The notes under the pieces are model-generated. The model saw nothing but the letters and a program-made list of their open reading frames with translations. It ran no database searches and was not told the DNA's origin. Below, piece after piece: positions 50,301-62,909 of a stretch of DNA of 64,000 bases (its first letter is position 1; every line of letters begins with the position of its first letter). Location of the stretch: NCBI RefSeq assembly GCF_036785885.1, contig NC_092323.1:2520501-2584500 (forward strand). Direction: 5' to 3'. The position numbers and the translations under genes are program-made. The stretch comes from Coffea arabica. Lineage: Eukaryota; Streptophyta; Magnoliopsida; Gentianales; Rubiaceae.

Positions 50301-50532
50301 AATCCAAAAGCATATCAAGCAGGCAGAAACTTTCGCCGGGCAAGGCTCTGAGCATAATGATCAAGCAAGCACAAGCCAAATTTCCACAACTGTAAATGCT
50401 GCGGAAACCTACTCCCCACCCTCCTACGCCGGAAATATGGAGACTTTTCAAGGCCCTTTTCCCACTGAATCAAATGAGAACCTTTGGAGCATGGAGGATC
50501 TCTGGTCAATGCAACTACTTAACGGGGACTAA
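47378..50532 (+). CDS. R2R3-MYB transcription factor, subgroup 19 (MYB21/24/57 type)
   Basis: DNA-binding regulator; relatives act downstream of jasmonate in stamen and petal maturation and in floral metabolism. Three exons: 47378-47513, 47642-47771 and 50232-50532, giving 188 residues. Repeat R2 has Trp18, Trp38 and Trp58. R3 has Ile71, Trp90 and Trp109, the usual plant pattern. Introns fall at the conserved places, after residue 45 and within Arg89. The C-terminus ends in the subgroup 19 signature [17 protein letters not shown] (172-188). Intron 2 is 2460 bp, long for this family, and its acceptor (GGCGAAG|G) has a weak pyrimidine tract. The choice is set by phase and by continuity of R3. 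A bHLH-interaction motif is not evident. Confidence 0.94.
48560..48671. repeat. 56-bp tandem repeat in MYB intron 2
   Basis: Unit beginning AAAATGGCATGA and ending GTGCATTTGA, two copies with a few changes. Just downstream, AATAGCTGTCGAAATA (about 48688 and 48722) is also repeated. Confidence 0.85.
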
Positions 50533-53423
50533 ACATAAATTGCTTCCCCCAATATGCATGCATGCATGATTCTCTAGTACTGTAGTATAGCTAGCTGTTG
50601 AAGCCACCGAGGTTAGTATAATACTTATTTATGCTGGTGACTATTTAAATATTGACTGTAATATGATGATCGATGAACTTAATTAATGGGAGTATATTTC
50701 TTATATATCTTGTGAATTAACATGACATACAATCCTCCGATCCTTCAAAGCACTTCTTTCCCCCTTTCCGTTTTTATGTTCGGGGGATCGGAGTTGGGGG
50801 TTTTTAGGGTCAGATGTGCAGCTAAGGTCGAGCCATATATTGTGAATTCGAATGCTTAATTATGATCACCGTCTTTAATTCTTGCTATCCTTGTTCTTTT
50901 CATTAATTTGTTGCATGCATTGTAGTATTAATTCATGTTGGGTGCCAGTTTCTTCAAAACCATGACGACAAGCCTACCTACATATATATATATACCTATG
51001 TATGTAGGAATATTCCATGCATGGAAGTAAGAATACAGTATCTGGCCGGTTAACTCTACTGAAGAGTGAAGGGCAATTACTCAAGCCCCGATGATCATGA
51101 ATCATGATCAAACCAATACCGAACTCGAGTCACAGGAAATCGAAACGTGGAAAAAAAGTAGAGCTCATTTTTGGCAAATTCAATCTTTGCTTTTCCCTAT
51201 TTAGCTAACCTTTGCGCATGGCTTTTCAACACACAAGTTGGACGCGAACCTAACTACTGGGAGCCGGCCAGTGAGGAAGCGTTCACATGGTTCCTCTAGT
51301 CTAGTTGCTCTTACCCTTTTCAACAATCTTTCTAGCTACTAGGTGTTTTGCAAGTCTTTTGTTTGGGTGGGTATATTATTATTATTTGATTACGTGGTCA
51401 TGCGTATATATCTCATTACGCCAAGCCAACCATATTTGTTGGCAGGACAATGGATATTGTGGAATTAACTTAATCAGCAGCTGGGGCAGATTATCTTCGT
51501 GAGATGGCTTAGAATAAAATGAGGACGTGAGAGTATAAAATATTATTGTTTTATGGGGAAAGAAAAAAGAAAAATAAAGGTTTCAAAATGAATAATAAGA
51601 ATTAACATTCTAGCCTTGAGTTTATCTAATTAATTTTTCAAAATGACCAAAGAACTCTGCCTCCAAGTGATCACGGGGTAAGAGGGATGGAAAAATATGG
51701 CACCCCTTTTGTCCCAATTATTATTGTGTCATGTTTCGAGAATTCAATTTTTTAAAAACAGTGATTTGACCGTGATATTTGTATTTTTCTTTTCAATCGT
51801 ATTCTTACAAATTTAAATTTTGAATTTAAATGGTATCATGTGTATAATCAAAGGAAAAGACTATAATGACAAAAAGTGATTAAAAAATATTTTAACTTTC
51901 TCAATTTGACGGATATTTTCAGACATTTCAAAACTAAAAGTATAACAATGGAAGGGATGGCGTAGAATTTAATAGGTAGACATGGAATTCCGAAGAATGG
52001 AACTGCCAGTGCGGTGTTATGCGGAAAAAAGGAATTTTGGTGGGGGCTTTCGTCGTACCAAAGCGATACGAAATAGGCAGCGTTAAATTTGGGCCCCCTG
52101 TTTTGCGTCACATGTTTAAAGTGCGGAAATCTTGAGGAGAGAAGTCCCACGTGAAAGGTAAATAAGAGTCACATGGCGGGTCGGCTATGGGTACAAAAGA
52201 CACCATGGGTTATCAAGCCATTTAAGTACATCACGTGGCCTTTAATTGGTTCAATCAGATCTCTTCTTCTGTTTGCCATTCCAAAACTTTTTGTTGGCCG
52301 TACGGATTCATCGTGGGCGTTTGAGTTGTTGATTATGAATACTAGGAGTAGGAAAAATTATCCGTTGATCCAAAAATTCGTGAGAACTGATTCGAGTCAT
52401 TCTAAAAAAAAAAAAAAATAGTGTACTCAACTTATATTATTTGATCGAGTCAGAAAAAGATTAGATATTCGCATAAATGTGAGATAGATTAGGGCTAGGG
52501 GATTAAAAATTCACGAGTGTTCAACTCGTCTCTCATTTTTTTTTTTATATACTTATAGAAATATTATTTTTAGAGCTAATGAGTTTTTTTTTGTGCAAAT
52601 TACACTTTGAATATAAGCGTTTATAATTTGTTTACAATATTCATTTGTAATTGTTATGGTCTTTTTTTTAGAAAAAAAAAAGTTTAATCGGCGTAGAATA
52701 TGTATAAAATAAGGGCAATGCTTATAACAATTTTCAATTAGTTTTGGATTTTTTTTCTTTTTCTTGTATTCTTCTTTTATGTTTGTTTCTTGACACGAGA
52801 CTTTTTTTTTTGTTAAATTCTATATTGAATCTTAAAAGCATATATAAAATATAAAAAATTAGTATAAATGACTGTTTAAAACATTAAATGATGAGAGGGG
52901 CGAAGCAAGTACTCGCTGATCTAACCATTTTCTAACAGGTACCTGATCATCAAGTTAGCTATTGATATGTGAGGCAATTAAGGGTCAGAAAAAAGACAAA
53001 TGTCCCGTAGGATGGATACCTAATTCGTGCCCACTCCTAACGAATACAATATCTTTGGTTTGTCAGATGTGGGTTGAGCCTCACTTTTTTTGGATACTCT
53101 GTGCTTTTTAATATCTTATTCTTCTTTTTTCCTATAAATATCCATTTTTGAAAATAGATTTTTCTAACGTTAGGACACCCATTAACAAATATAACATTCC
53201 CTTAATCTACCACATATATATATATATATACTAAAAATTATTATCCTCCCTTATCTTTATATACTTTCTCTATTTAATCTTGCCTACCCTCCATCGTATT
53301 TATTTACTTTTTCCTAATTAATCTTATATTTCAAAAAATATAACACCTGAAATATATTTTAAAACAAACCGTAATCTATTTTTACATCAAATTACATAGG
53401 AGTTTCTTCTTTTCTTTTTGAAA
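50533..53423. other. Intergenic, no gene seen
   Basis: AT-rich region downstream of the MYB gene. The MYB 3'UTR should lie in the first few hundred bases. Around 51690-51970 sequence ending ATGGAAGGGATGG hints at an eroded TA-type MITE. Frames at 51848-52150 and 52173-52421 have no recognisable similarity. TA runs at 50980-51000 and 53213-53231. Confidence 0.5.
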
Positions 53424-53746
53424 TCTATACTATCTATAAAGCCTAAGGAAGGGTTTAGAGTTTACATTTATCGTCACTTTATAAACTTTCAGCTTTACTC
53501 TTATAAAAACTACATTTACTTTAATTACCTATAACCACCCATAACTATTTTTACTTTTAACTATTTAAATATATGTTTTCAACATAACTACCCATAAACA
53601 TGATAATTACCAAAATAAAATTATTTTATGAAAATTATTAAAAGATTAAAGTTTGCTTTAGTAATAAAAATTTTATTTAAAATATATAATCACAAATAGT
53701 ATATATTTTTTGAGTGCACATACATTGGGTGTACATTAAGCACTAG
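53424..53746 (+). mobile_element. Short non-autonomous Helitron, copy 2 (323 bp)
   Basis: Starts TCTATACTATCTATAAAG after an A and ends CTAG before a T. Just upstream of the end is a short hairpin region, GTGCACATACATTGGGTGTAC, which closely matches the end of the element at 20180-20478. AT-rich inside, no coding frame. Confidence 0.78.
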
Positions 53747-54487
53747 TATTAAATAACTATGGATACCCCAATTAGTAATCCAGTCCCCAGGCTTGGGGGG
53801 GATATCCTGTTGAAGGGCGGGTTTGGAGTTTTGGGCTTGTGTCTGAAAATCCACTGATTGAATGCTTCCAGTTCAACATCACTGAATAACATAATGCTTC
53901 GATTGTAGCCAAAAAGTATTGATGCTTCAGTAAATTTTGCCAATGAGCAAAAGTAAACCTTTTTTTTCTTTTTGATTAATCAACAATTTTTTTTTTTAAA
54001 CCCTTTCTCCCAACTGTGGACACTAGTACTAGTAGTAGCTAAATTTTGCAGCTATCCAGGTTCTAAGCATCTAAGTATGTCAAAATAATTGTAATGCGGG
54101 CTGGGCTTTCCTCATTGGCCTTCTCTCAATCACTAGTAATTGAATTCCCGTCCGTGAATCAGGCTCAAATCACTGCCTTCCTGTAACCCTTGCTCTCACT
54201 CCAACACTTAATCCATGAACCATTCCCCAAACTTTTACTGCAACAATAACGGCAGTAGCCAAATCTAATGCTGAATCCGCCCTTCCAAACCGTCCTAATT
54301 CATCTCGTCTAATGACCCCCACCAACCCCCGCTAATTCCAGGATTGTTCGCTCAGCCTCCGTCCACCAGTCAAATAATTCCACTGGTATCTGGGCTTTGC
54401 CAACTAATATCATTACAAACTAGAATTTTGGTTGTGCCTTAACACGATTTTTTAATTGTGAATATATATATATATATATATATAAAT

Positions 54488-54728
54488 AATTGAAATATAA
54501 AATTAATAATATTTCTACATGTTCATTCATATTAATTTTAAAAAATTAATGTTTTTAAATGTTCAATTTTTTACTAATTTTTAAAAACTTTTTATTTATT
54601 GTGAATTTATACAAATACCAATAATTTAAATATAAAAATTAACAATAGTTCTACATGTTCTTTCATGTTAATTTTAAAAAATTAATATATATTAAATGTT
54701 CAATTATTTGCTAATTTTTAAAAATTTG
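54488..54728. repeat. 134-bp AT-rich tandem duplication
   Basis: The segment starting TAATTGAAATATAAA at 54488 is repeated, diverged, from 54622. Both copies contain TTCTACATGTTC and TTAATTTTAAAAAATTAAT. Confidence 0.7.
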
Positions 54729-55050
54729 TTTACATACTTTTATTATAATATGATAGTATACATCAAATAATATACTCCATATCAAAAATTTGGTAGATAT
54801 TCTTTTTTTTTTTATAAATATTCTTTTAGATAATTTAAATTTTTATAGTGACCATAAACATAGAACTATATATTCATATTTAATTAAGTGGCAAAAGATC
54901 TGACAATCCATTTTTCTTTGTCAACAAATATTCAGTTTCCAATAATATTGATAAATCTATCCGTGTAACAGTTAATTCTTTTTTTACACTAAGTTAATTC
55001 AAAATTAAGAGAAAAGATGATGAACAATTTAAATATTAATCAATGATATG

Positions 55051-55410
55051 GTGGTGAAAGAAAGTAATTTATGAGATATGTAAAATTTCAATAATTGTGA
55101 TTTAAAAAAGATTTTACTATACTTCTATGTAACAATTTGGTAGAAAACAGATATCATTAAGATAAGATTACGGTGGTGAAAGGATGTAATTTATGGGAAC
55201 ATAAGATTTTAATAATTGTGATTTAAAAGGTTTTACTATACTTGTATGTAATAATTTGGTAGAAAGCAGATATCATTATGATAAGATTAGTTATTTTTAA
55301 AACGATTTTAAAATTAAAGATAATTTTTAAACATATAATATAATCATTGTAATAATTTGATAGAAAGCAGCTATCATTAAGATAAGATTAGTTGCTTCTT
55401 AAAGTTATTT
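55051..55410. repeat. 122-bp tandem duplication plus partial third copy
   Basis: GTGGTGAAAG...TAGAAAACAGATATCATTAAG at 55051-55172 is repeated from 55173 with substitutions. A partial third copy (TAATTTGATAGAAAGCAG) follows near 55350. Confidence 0.8.
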
Positions 55411-56063
55411 TAAAATTAGAAATAATTTTTAAACACATAATATAATCCAAATAAGATTAGTATGGGTAATATATTACTGCTACAGTACTTCCTTGCACCC
55501 TCTTCTTTCCAATTTCCATAGCTTCTTGCGTCTGCAGGACCTACGATTGCACAGTCCCCACCAAGACTTGAAGCTTAGCATTTGATCCTTCAAAGTAGAA
55601 AAGGTTTGTTGCGTATCATGCATATCATATAATACAGCAACCCCATGTTGAAATAGAGTCTGGGAAAATGAATTTAACGGCATAACGCAGTATTGCATGT
55701 TCGATCATAATAAATACTACTACTTCTATACAATTGCAAATAAAATTTCTTAGATAACATGGAAATACGACTGCAGATTTGCTGTGATGAATCCAATCCA
55801 CCTTTAAAATCCTATCACATCTAATCTTAAATTCTTTTGCTCTAACAGAGGGCTGGAATAATGTTCGGAGTCATATTATTGTTATCGTACAATATAGAGG
55901 GGGAAGAGGAACAGAAAAATGAAAAAGAGTATTATTTCTTGCGAGGATAACATTGAAAAAAAAAAGAAAAAGGGACGAAATCACTAGAGAATCCATCATT
56001 CCTAAATCACGAAGCAACTTTGATCCTTTTTTTTTTCCATCCCCAGGCCCAATTATATTGTAT

Positions 56064-58602
56064 CTAAACGAGATCGTTCTTCTTGTTCTCACTTTCCAGT
56101 CTCTTTCTCTTTCTCTCCTCTAACTCTTTGGCCGTGGACCTCCACTTGAAAAAGGTGCCAAACAATTCCTCCATTTCTTCGAGTCCTCTACCCCGCGTCT
56201 CAGGAAGCAAGGTAAAGAAGAAAATAAAGGCCAGCAGTGCAATTCCCCCGAACAAAAAGAAGGCCCCGCCTATGGTAATGGCCTTGGACAATGAAAGAAA
56301 GGTCATCAAAATGATTCCACTGGACAACCTGTTGGCGCCCGCCGCCATGGCGCCTCCCAGAGCCCTCAACCTTAAAGGAAAAATCTCCGAGCTATAGACC
56401 CAAGCAACGGGACCCATTCCCATCGAAAAAGTTCCTACACTGCCTAATGTGCATAGAAAGCAAAAAGCTATGGCCCAGGTTATCTTCTCATTCGGATGCC
56501 GATCAATCACCGTCAATCCAATGGCCAGTCCGATCGTCGAACATACGAAACCACCGCTGCTCGTTAACAGCAATGCCCGCCGTCCGATCTTGTCCAACCA
56601 GAATGTAGATACCAGGATGCAGATGGTCTTGGTGACTCCAACGGATATGGTGGCGAGTAGCCTATCATTGTCGGTCTTCATACCAGCTTTCTCAAAGATT
56701 TTCGGGCTGTACATCACCACCGAATCTATACCGCACGCCTGCTGGAAGAAACATAAACCGATGCCAGCGATCGTAATGTGCAAAACTGCCCGCGTGGGAT
56801 GGAGGAAGATTTGCCTCCATGCACCTCTACCGCCGGTTTTGCGTTTGGGAACCTCTACGACGTCGTCGTGGTTGTCCTGGGGGATGCCAGCAGCCTCCTT
56901 AATGTCAGCTAACCTCTCTTGGGATTCTTGTATAGATTCCGAGGTTTTATCTAAAACTTTTCTAGCATCCCCTACTCTGCCTTGCATCACCAGCCACCGT
57001 GGTGATTCCGGCATGATGAAGCCGCCCACGATTAGCATCACTGAGGGAATCGCACCAACTCCCATCATGAATCGCCACCCCAAGTTGGTGGGAAGCTTGG
57101 CAAAAAAATAGTTGGACACATATCCCAGCAAGACACCTGTTCAGTTTATTAGAAAGAAGAAAGCATCAACGATCAATCATTCAACTATTGGCTGAATTTT
57201 AAGTTTCAATTAATGTCCTAGCTAGGTCATGCAACAAAATAAGTTACAATTTTCTTCCCAAATCTTGCCACTTAATTCTCATTTTCACGGGTTGATATGA
57301 GAAAATAATGACTTTGAAGGCCTAGGGGTTTTGGAGATAAGATAGGAGATAGCGAAGGAGGGTTAATTACGAGTTAGTTTCCTTTTTTGGTAAAGCAAAA
57401 ATGAGCTAGATTTTGTGCTCAATTAGAGTCATCAATTAAAAGTTGAGTTATTTCCTTTTTCATTTAAAGCATAAACTAAGAAGAAGGAAAGATATTAAAC
57501 GGACATTTTTGGCCTTGTTAGACGATCTGACCCTTACCGTTGAAATTATAGATAAATGCTTAAAAGGAAACTATTATGTTAACACCATAGTCATGTATCT
57601 CATATCTATTTCCATCAAAAGGTCGACATTTTAGACCTTTGCAGCTAAAATCGTTCAAAAAGGTGCAATGATGATCAAGAATCTAACATAATGAGGTTAA
57701 TATGCCCGACTACGTCGCCTGCATGTAAATCTCATATTGTAACCAAAGTTCAGCTTCAAGTCACAAAACCACAACCTACTCAGTCAAACAAGATATGAGA
57801 TTTGGGATCCCTTATCTCTGTTTGTGAGTTATGACCTCAAAATGGTTGATACAGAATTTCAGACCCAACCACTAAGGAGTAAAATTTCTCAGTAACAACA
57901 TTAGGTGGCTCCTTCTGGTTCAGGTTATCATGACAAAACAATAACACTTCCGTAATAAAAAAAAAAAAAAGAAGAAACATACCAAAGTTGATAAACACTT
58001 CCGTAAAAGAAGTGATAAATCCCCGAGCTGATCTCGGAGAGATCTCGGCAGAATATACAGGTGCTATCATCAGGGCAAAGCCAACTCCGATCCCAGCAAT
58101 GAAACGGCCAATCATAAGGAAAGAATAGGTGGTGGCAAAGGTCATTAAAAAGGCCCCGGCCAAGAAGATTACTCCGGCGATAACTATGGTGTATCGTCGG
58201 CCAACCCAGTCGCACGTCCAACCGGCGATGGTTGAACCCACAAGAGAATAGACGTTGATGGTTCCCACCAAAATTTCTACTCGGACATCGGAGATTTTAA
58301 GGTCCCTCTTTATGTAGATCATTGCTCCACTCATCACTCCCGTATCTGCATGTGCATGGATCACCAAACTTATTAGTAGAGTACCGTCTTCATGAACCAT
58401 ATAGATGCAGTCAATCAAAGAGCAAAAAGAACGGAACAAACTTGTTGATCTTACCATAACCAAGTAGGACTGATGACATGCAAGCTAAAAGAGCACAAGC
58501 CAACGCAAATGTGTTTCTTTTGGGCTTTGGAGGAGGACCAGAATCTGGATTAGATGACTCAAGTGCCCCAGCAACAGCTGGATTTTGCAGGGAGTCTGCC
58601 AT
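56064..58602 (-). CDS. Polyol/monosaccharide transporter (PMT/PLT family, MFS)
   Basis: A proton-coupled plasma-membrane carrier expected to move polyols, cyclitols and monosaccharides. Three exons on the minus strand: 58602-58455, 58345-57983 and 57136-56064, giving 527 residues. Twelve membrane segments are expected from the hydrophobic pattern. Family landmarks are LLGYDTGVMSGAMIYIKRDL near the first helix (across the first splice), GRR after the second helix, PESPRWLVMQGR before the central loop, QQACGIDSVVMYSP in helix 7, DKIGRRALLL, the segment GPVAWVYSSEIFPLRLRALG and PETRGRGLEEMEELF before the cytosolic tail. The tail is rich in Lys, Arg and Glu. Introns are 109 and 846 bp. The family is clear; the exact substrate is not predictable. 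Confidence 0.95.
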
Positions 58603-58920
58603 GAGGAGTCAACAAGGAGTAGGAGGAGATAGGAGGAGAAAGACGGAGAATGCTTTTTGTGCCGGTGATGTGAAGATGTTTTAAGGACTGTGGTTGTTAT
58701 AAAAAAAAAAAAAAAAAAAGGGACTGTAGTTTGTTGTTCTGGTTCCCGTAAAGGCAGTAGAACTTTTGTTATAGTATATATATATAGAAATGTTCTATCT
58801 TAATATCCCTAGACTTCAGGTAGTTCTACCAGATAAGATTGAAGTCACGTGATCATCTTTTAAGATTTTGGATAACATTTTTTCGCGCGATCATATTTCA
58901 AGATTTTGGATAAATGCTAG
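58603..58920 (-). promoter_or_regulatory. Transporter promoter region with G-box
   Basis: A TATA-like run (TATATATATA, 58775-58786) lies about 170 bp upstream of the start codon on the minus strand. A palindromic G-box, CACGTG, is at 58846-58851. Two copies of AAGATTTTGGATAA (about 58862 and 58900) follow. G-boxes bind bZIP/bHLH factors; regulation here is inference. Confidence 0.5.
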
Positions 58921-59645
58921 ACTCTGTCAAACCATAATAGATTCCAAGACTCTGTCAATATTTACAAAATGGCTTCCGACTTCCAAAATTAATCCAAAAA
59001 TCTCATAATCTAATTTTATTATTGAAAACGGAACCAAACCGTGCTAACTTTAGTGGATCAAACCAAAATAGAGACATTCAGGAGAAACTCAACCCAATAA
59101 AACAAACCCAAAATACCGTTTAGTACAACCAAAATCAATGAAAATCACTTTTAGACAAACCCTTTGGTTAGTACAGACGGAGTCCATGGCCATCAAAATC
59201 TTTTGAAGCCTTTTTTCCTTTTGGGAAGTGTTGTGGGGCGGGGGGGGGGGGTCTTTTTTTTTTTTTGGAAGCCTGCTTGAGGAGAATCCTGATTAATGGA
59301 CAGCGAACACCAAAAGTTTGCTCCGACGTGCCAAAGACCATTTAACTAATGATCAACCCGTCACATGATCCAAAGCCTAGACTGCGAAAAGGCCCCTTAA
59401 TAGGCACTTGGGATCCTCGGTGACATGAATCCAATACCAAACCAGTGCCACCTATAATATTGCGCCACTTGACCTATTATTATTTGCATTTTAATTTTTT
59501 AATAATTCAACTTGGTTTGGTTTAACACAAATTTTGTGTTAACTCTAAAACTTTGAACCAAAGTAACCAACCGGTCTAATTCCATTACCGGTGCTTTCAT
59601 CATTGATTACCTTCAACATCTCCAATCCACTCTGATGAGGTCCAC
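58921..59645. other. Intergenic, no gene seen
   Basis: AT-rich sequence with a G run (about 59236-59250). No credible frame or repeat. Confidence 0.5.
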
Positions 59646-59649
59646 ATCT

Positions 59650-59806
59650 TCAGAGTCGTCGTCCTTTATTTCCACCACCGGCTCCGCCATTCCACGTGGC
59701 TTTGGCTCACCGTCAAAGGCACCAAGTATATCCTTAACAAGCCCTTCTCTTTCGAGCTCTCCACTGGCAGGGATACCATGTACTTCATGGCTGAGTTTGT
59801 AGAAAG
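59650..59806 (+). pseudogene. PH-domain protein fragment (AtPH1-like), frameshifted
   Basis: A plus-strand frame from 59706 encodes LTVKGTKYILNKPFSFEL followed by STGRDTMYFMAEFVERK. This matches the middle of the pleckstrin-homology domain of small plant PH proteins (AtPH1 type), which bind phosphoinositides. Just upstream, in a different frame, SAIPRG (59683-59700) matches the segment expected there. A deletion plus frameshift therefore separates the two. After about 59806 similarity stops abruptly and purine-rich sequence begins. The start, the rest of the domain and the C-terminus are missing. It is a decayed fragment. Confidence 0.65.
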
Positions 59807-60375
59807 GAAGAAAAGGGGGGAACAAGAAAAAGGGGAGAAAAAGAGAGCAAGAGGACTTCGGTTAGAAGGGAAGGTGAAAGAGGGGTTGGAAAAAGCTAAG
59901 GGAAAAAGCAGAGGGGAACTTCGTCTGGGAGCCAAGGGAAAGAAAATAAAAGAAACGGGCGGCGGACGGAGAGCCTAAAGGAGAAGAGACCGAGAGAGTT
60001 GAGGGCAAAAGAAAGATTGAGGGAGAAGTGACAGCAAAAGAAGGGCGGCGAACGGAGGAGCTTTGGGGAAATGACAGAAATAAGGAAACAAGCGACGGGG
60101 GAGAGATTTTGGGGCTGAGCGAAAAAAAACAGAGAAGGAAATAGGGGCGGCGGATGGAGAGTTGAAAGAACGGAGGAAAGGGGGAAAATCTGGAATTTGG
60201 AGGAGGAATTCCAGGCAGGGTAAAACGGATGGAAAGGAGCAAGCAAAAGAGAGGAACTGAGGACTTCGTCTGAAAAAAAACCAAGAAAGGGAAGAGGGGA
60301 TGACGGCAGAAAGAAACAAAGAAAGAAAGGATGGCGGTGGACGAAGAGGCGTGCGGCTGAGAAAGAGCCGGAATC
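59807..60375. repeat. Purine-rich minisatellite-like tract
   Basis: About 570 bp that is strongly G+A on the plus strand. A degenerate unit recurs roughly every 85-190 bp: GGCGGCGGACGGAGAG near 59958, GGCGGCGAACGGAGGAG near 60043, GGGGCGGCGGATGGAGAG near 60145 and ATGGCGGTGGACGAAGAG near 60330. GGACTTCGTCTG-like blocks also repeat. Long frames on the minus strand (up to 204 codons) are Ser/Pro/Phe-rich products of this composition. Confidence 0.75.
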
Positions 60376-61326
60376 CACCATTGCCGCCATTCAATGCAAG
60401 AGCACTGTAAGTCCTTTTCTTTAAAAATTTCAGTTCTTGTCAAGCTCACAAAGCAGTCTGCCGAGCCTTTATTCACTACAATTTTCCTATTAATTGTTCA
60501 CAATTTTGGATTGTATGTGCCTTATAAGCTGAATTGGACCGAAATCTCTTGTTGATTGAACAATTTTGAGCCAACCGAGACCTCATTTGAGTAGGGAATT
60601 GCTGAAATTTCCATGCCCATTTTCGGTTTTGAGTATCATTGTGTTATATTTTACTTGTCTGTTTATGATTTGTAAGGAAGTTATAGTTTTTCTACAATTA
60701 AATGTGAAGCACCCTAGCAACCATCAATCGTTACAAGTATATGATGATATATGGTTTTTCTCGGCCTGGAATTGTGTCTTTCTTTTCTTCAGTTGCTTGG
60801 AAGAAAGTAAGATGAAATGCTCCATTATTATAGCTTTGTCATGCAGCAAATCTTTTTGCTCACAGTTTGTTGCTTGTAGAAAGAACGAAAGAAATAGAAG
60901 TGTACTTGGTTTTGAAATTGTAACACGCCAGGGAGATGTTAAGTAGGTACTTGGTTTTGTAATGCAGTCTAGTATCAGTTGTATAGGGAGAACAAATGCA
61001 AAGGAGAAATATAGGGAACCTATTCTTTTTTTATCAATTGTAACACCCTTTATGTTGCAACTTATAGAATGATCCTAGTTAAATCCATGACTAGAATTAG
61101 TTGAATGGTGATGTTAAGTTTGTGATGTCTTTGTTTAATCTATTTGTAATTAACCTTAATGTCTTTGGTTTACTTTTCATAATTCAGAGGTGGTTGTTGC
61201 ATGAATTTCAAAGTTTTCCTTGACGTATTCTAAACATTGTGGAATCCTTTGTTTTTCACCCTTTCATTTTTCTTCTGTGGTCTTTGCCTTGCTGGAAGGA
61301 ACTTGACTTTTGGTGATCTCACTGTA
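60376..61326. other. Spacer between gene fragments
   Basis: AT-rich, no recognised exon. A 126-codon plus-strand frame (60566-60946) resembles nothing known. Confidence 0.45.
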
Positions 61327-61838
<512 letters not shown>

Positions 61839-62234
61839 TGAAGTTTTTATCCCTTTGTTTACTGTATGCACTCCATATTCGCTATTTGCATGCAAAATGA
61901 ACAATGTCAGCTTTTGTTTCAGTTAAATTGAAGTTCATGCTAAATAATTAATGTTTTACAGGGATTATTATGCTTGTGTTGTGTCCATTATCAGAATTGA
62001 AAATATAAACTTATGTCAAGAGGGGCGATAGTCGATGATACTATGGTTTCCAAGCCTCTTCACATTCCACAGTATCCAAATGTCATATTGAATTTTGGAA
62101 TGGTAACAAAGTGTTCAAATGAAAGATCTAAAAACCTTAGTACTAGTGTCAATTGAAACATATATTCTATATAGAAGAATGTGCATTAATTTTGGGAAGC
62201 ACGAAAAGCTCCATTGTCAATTTCTGTCAAATTT

Positions 62235-62336
62235 TCAGGTCTTTTGTCCACTTGAACACTTGCACGAAATATCATTGATGCTTGGAACTGGACAACCACA
62301 CCTATCATTGCAATCAACTCCAACTTCTTGTCCCAT
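62235..62336 (-). pseudogene. Metallothionein-like fragment (type 4/Ec first exon)
   Basis: A 33-codon minus-strand frame contains VDCNDRCGCPVP followed by CKCSS. The C-x-x-x-C-x-C spacing and the CNDxCGCP sequence resemble the first cysteine cluster of plant type 4 (Ec, seed) metallothioneins, which bind zinc. The family normally has CPGG where this reads SIND. The two further cysteine clusters are not found nearby. It is probably a captured or decayed first exon; with so short a match the assignment is tentative. Confidence 0.42.
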
Positions 62337-62828
62337 AGTGCAAGAGTTGTCATTCAACTCGAACTGATTTATTTTCGCTCCTTCGAAACCATGTAATTCT
62401 TGTGCCTATGGTTAGAATTATATCACCAAAAAATTGAACACATAAATAAATGGATGAATAAAAAAAGACAATAAGCAATCTTTTCTTAAAGAAGTAATTA
62501 TTCATGATCACAACTGTAATAATTTACCTTGAGCAAGCCGATCATGTTCATGGAACTGAAAGTGCATAGCTGGCCATAATTTTGTTGATTAACATCCAAA
62601 TTCACAAACTATCAACCACAAAAGTGAAAAATATTCATGAACTTTAGTACAAACCAAAACATAAAATTTTTATAAAATAATTTTATGCAAATAAGAAACT
62701 AAAAAATTACCGGTGTAGGATGATATGGTAGTTGCTTTGTTGTCTAGTCTTTCCCTATTGTAAGGTGTAAGAAGCAGCAAGGCGAAGAAACCAATTAATA
62801 AAGATAACATTACTGCAAGGAAATGTAC
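62337..62828 (-). other. Spacer with a possible unassigned exon
   Basis: On the minus strand, a segment from about 62578 to 62530 ends GGCTTGCTCAAG|GTAAAT, a good donor, and follows ATTATGGCCAG, a plausible acceptor. The 15-16 codons (including MNMIGLLK) match nothing I recognise. The rest is AT-rich. Confidence 0.3.
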
Positions 62829-62909
62829 CTTCTCTCAAACGAGGACGTAAATCTGGTGCCCAGTTTTGCAGTGCCCGGCTGATGCCCAATTGAATAGCAC
62901 CAACCTGAC
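62829..62909 (-). pseudogene. Mitochondrial ribosomal protein S9 exon fragment
   Basis: The minus-strand exon encodes QVGAIQLGISRALQNWAP followed by DLRPRLRE. It matches the conserved uS9 core as found in plant mitochondrial RPS9, a small-subunit protein. It has an acceptor (GAACAG|GT) and a donor (GAGAAG|GTACAT). The downstream exon that should encode the GFLTRDSRVVERKK block is not found in the next 600 bp, and the long upstream part is also missing. The exon is preserved but its gene is not, which suggests a captured fragment or a pseudogene. A complete gene reaching beyond the window is excluded on the 3' side. Confidence 0.65.

Larger units (their letters stand above)
53747..56063. other. 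Intergenic, AT-rich, no gene seen
   Basis: Contains an AT dinucleotide run (54462-54484) and tandem duplications, listed separately. Minus-strand frames at 53749-53943 and 55480-55698 are short and unlike anything known. The last part should hold the transporter 3'UTR. Confidence 0.5.

Noticed and set aside
52173..52421. 82-codon plus-strand frame
   Set aside because: No recognisable domain, no splice or promoter context; could not be supported.
56449..57111. 220-codon plus-strand frame
   Set aside because: Antisense shadow of the third exon of the polyol transporter.
59862..60476. Minus-strand frames of 139-204 codons
   Set aside because: They are overlapping Ser/Pro/Phe-rich translations of the purine-rich tract in all frames, with no domain similarity.
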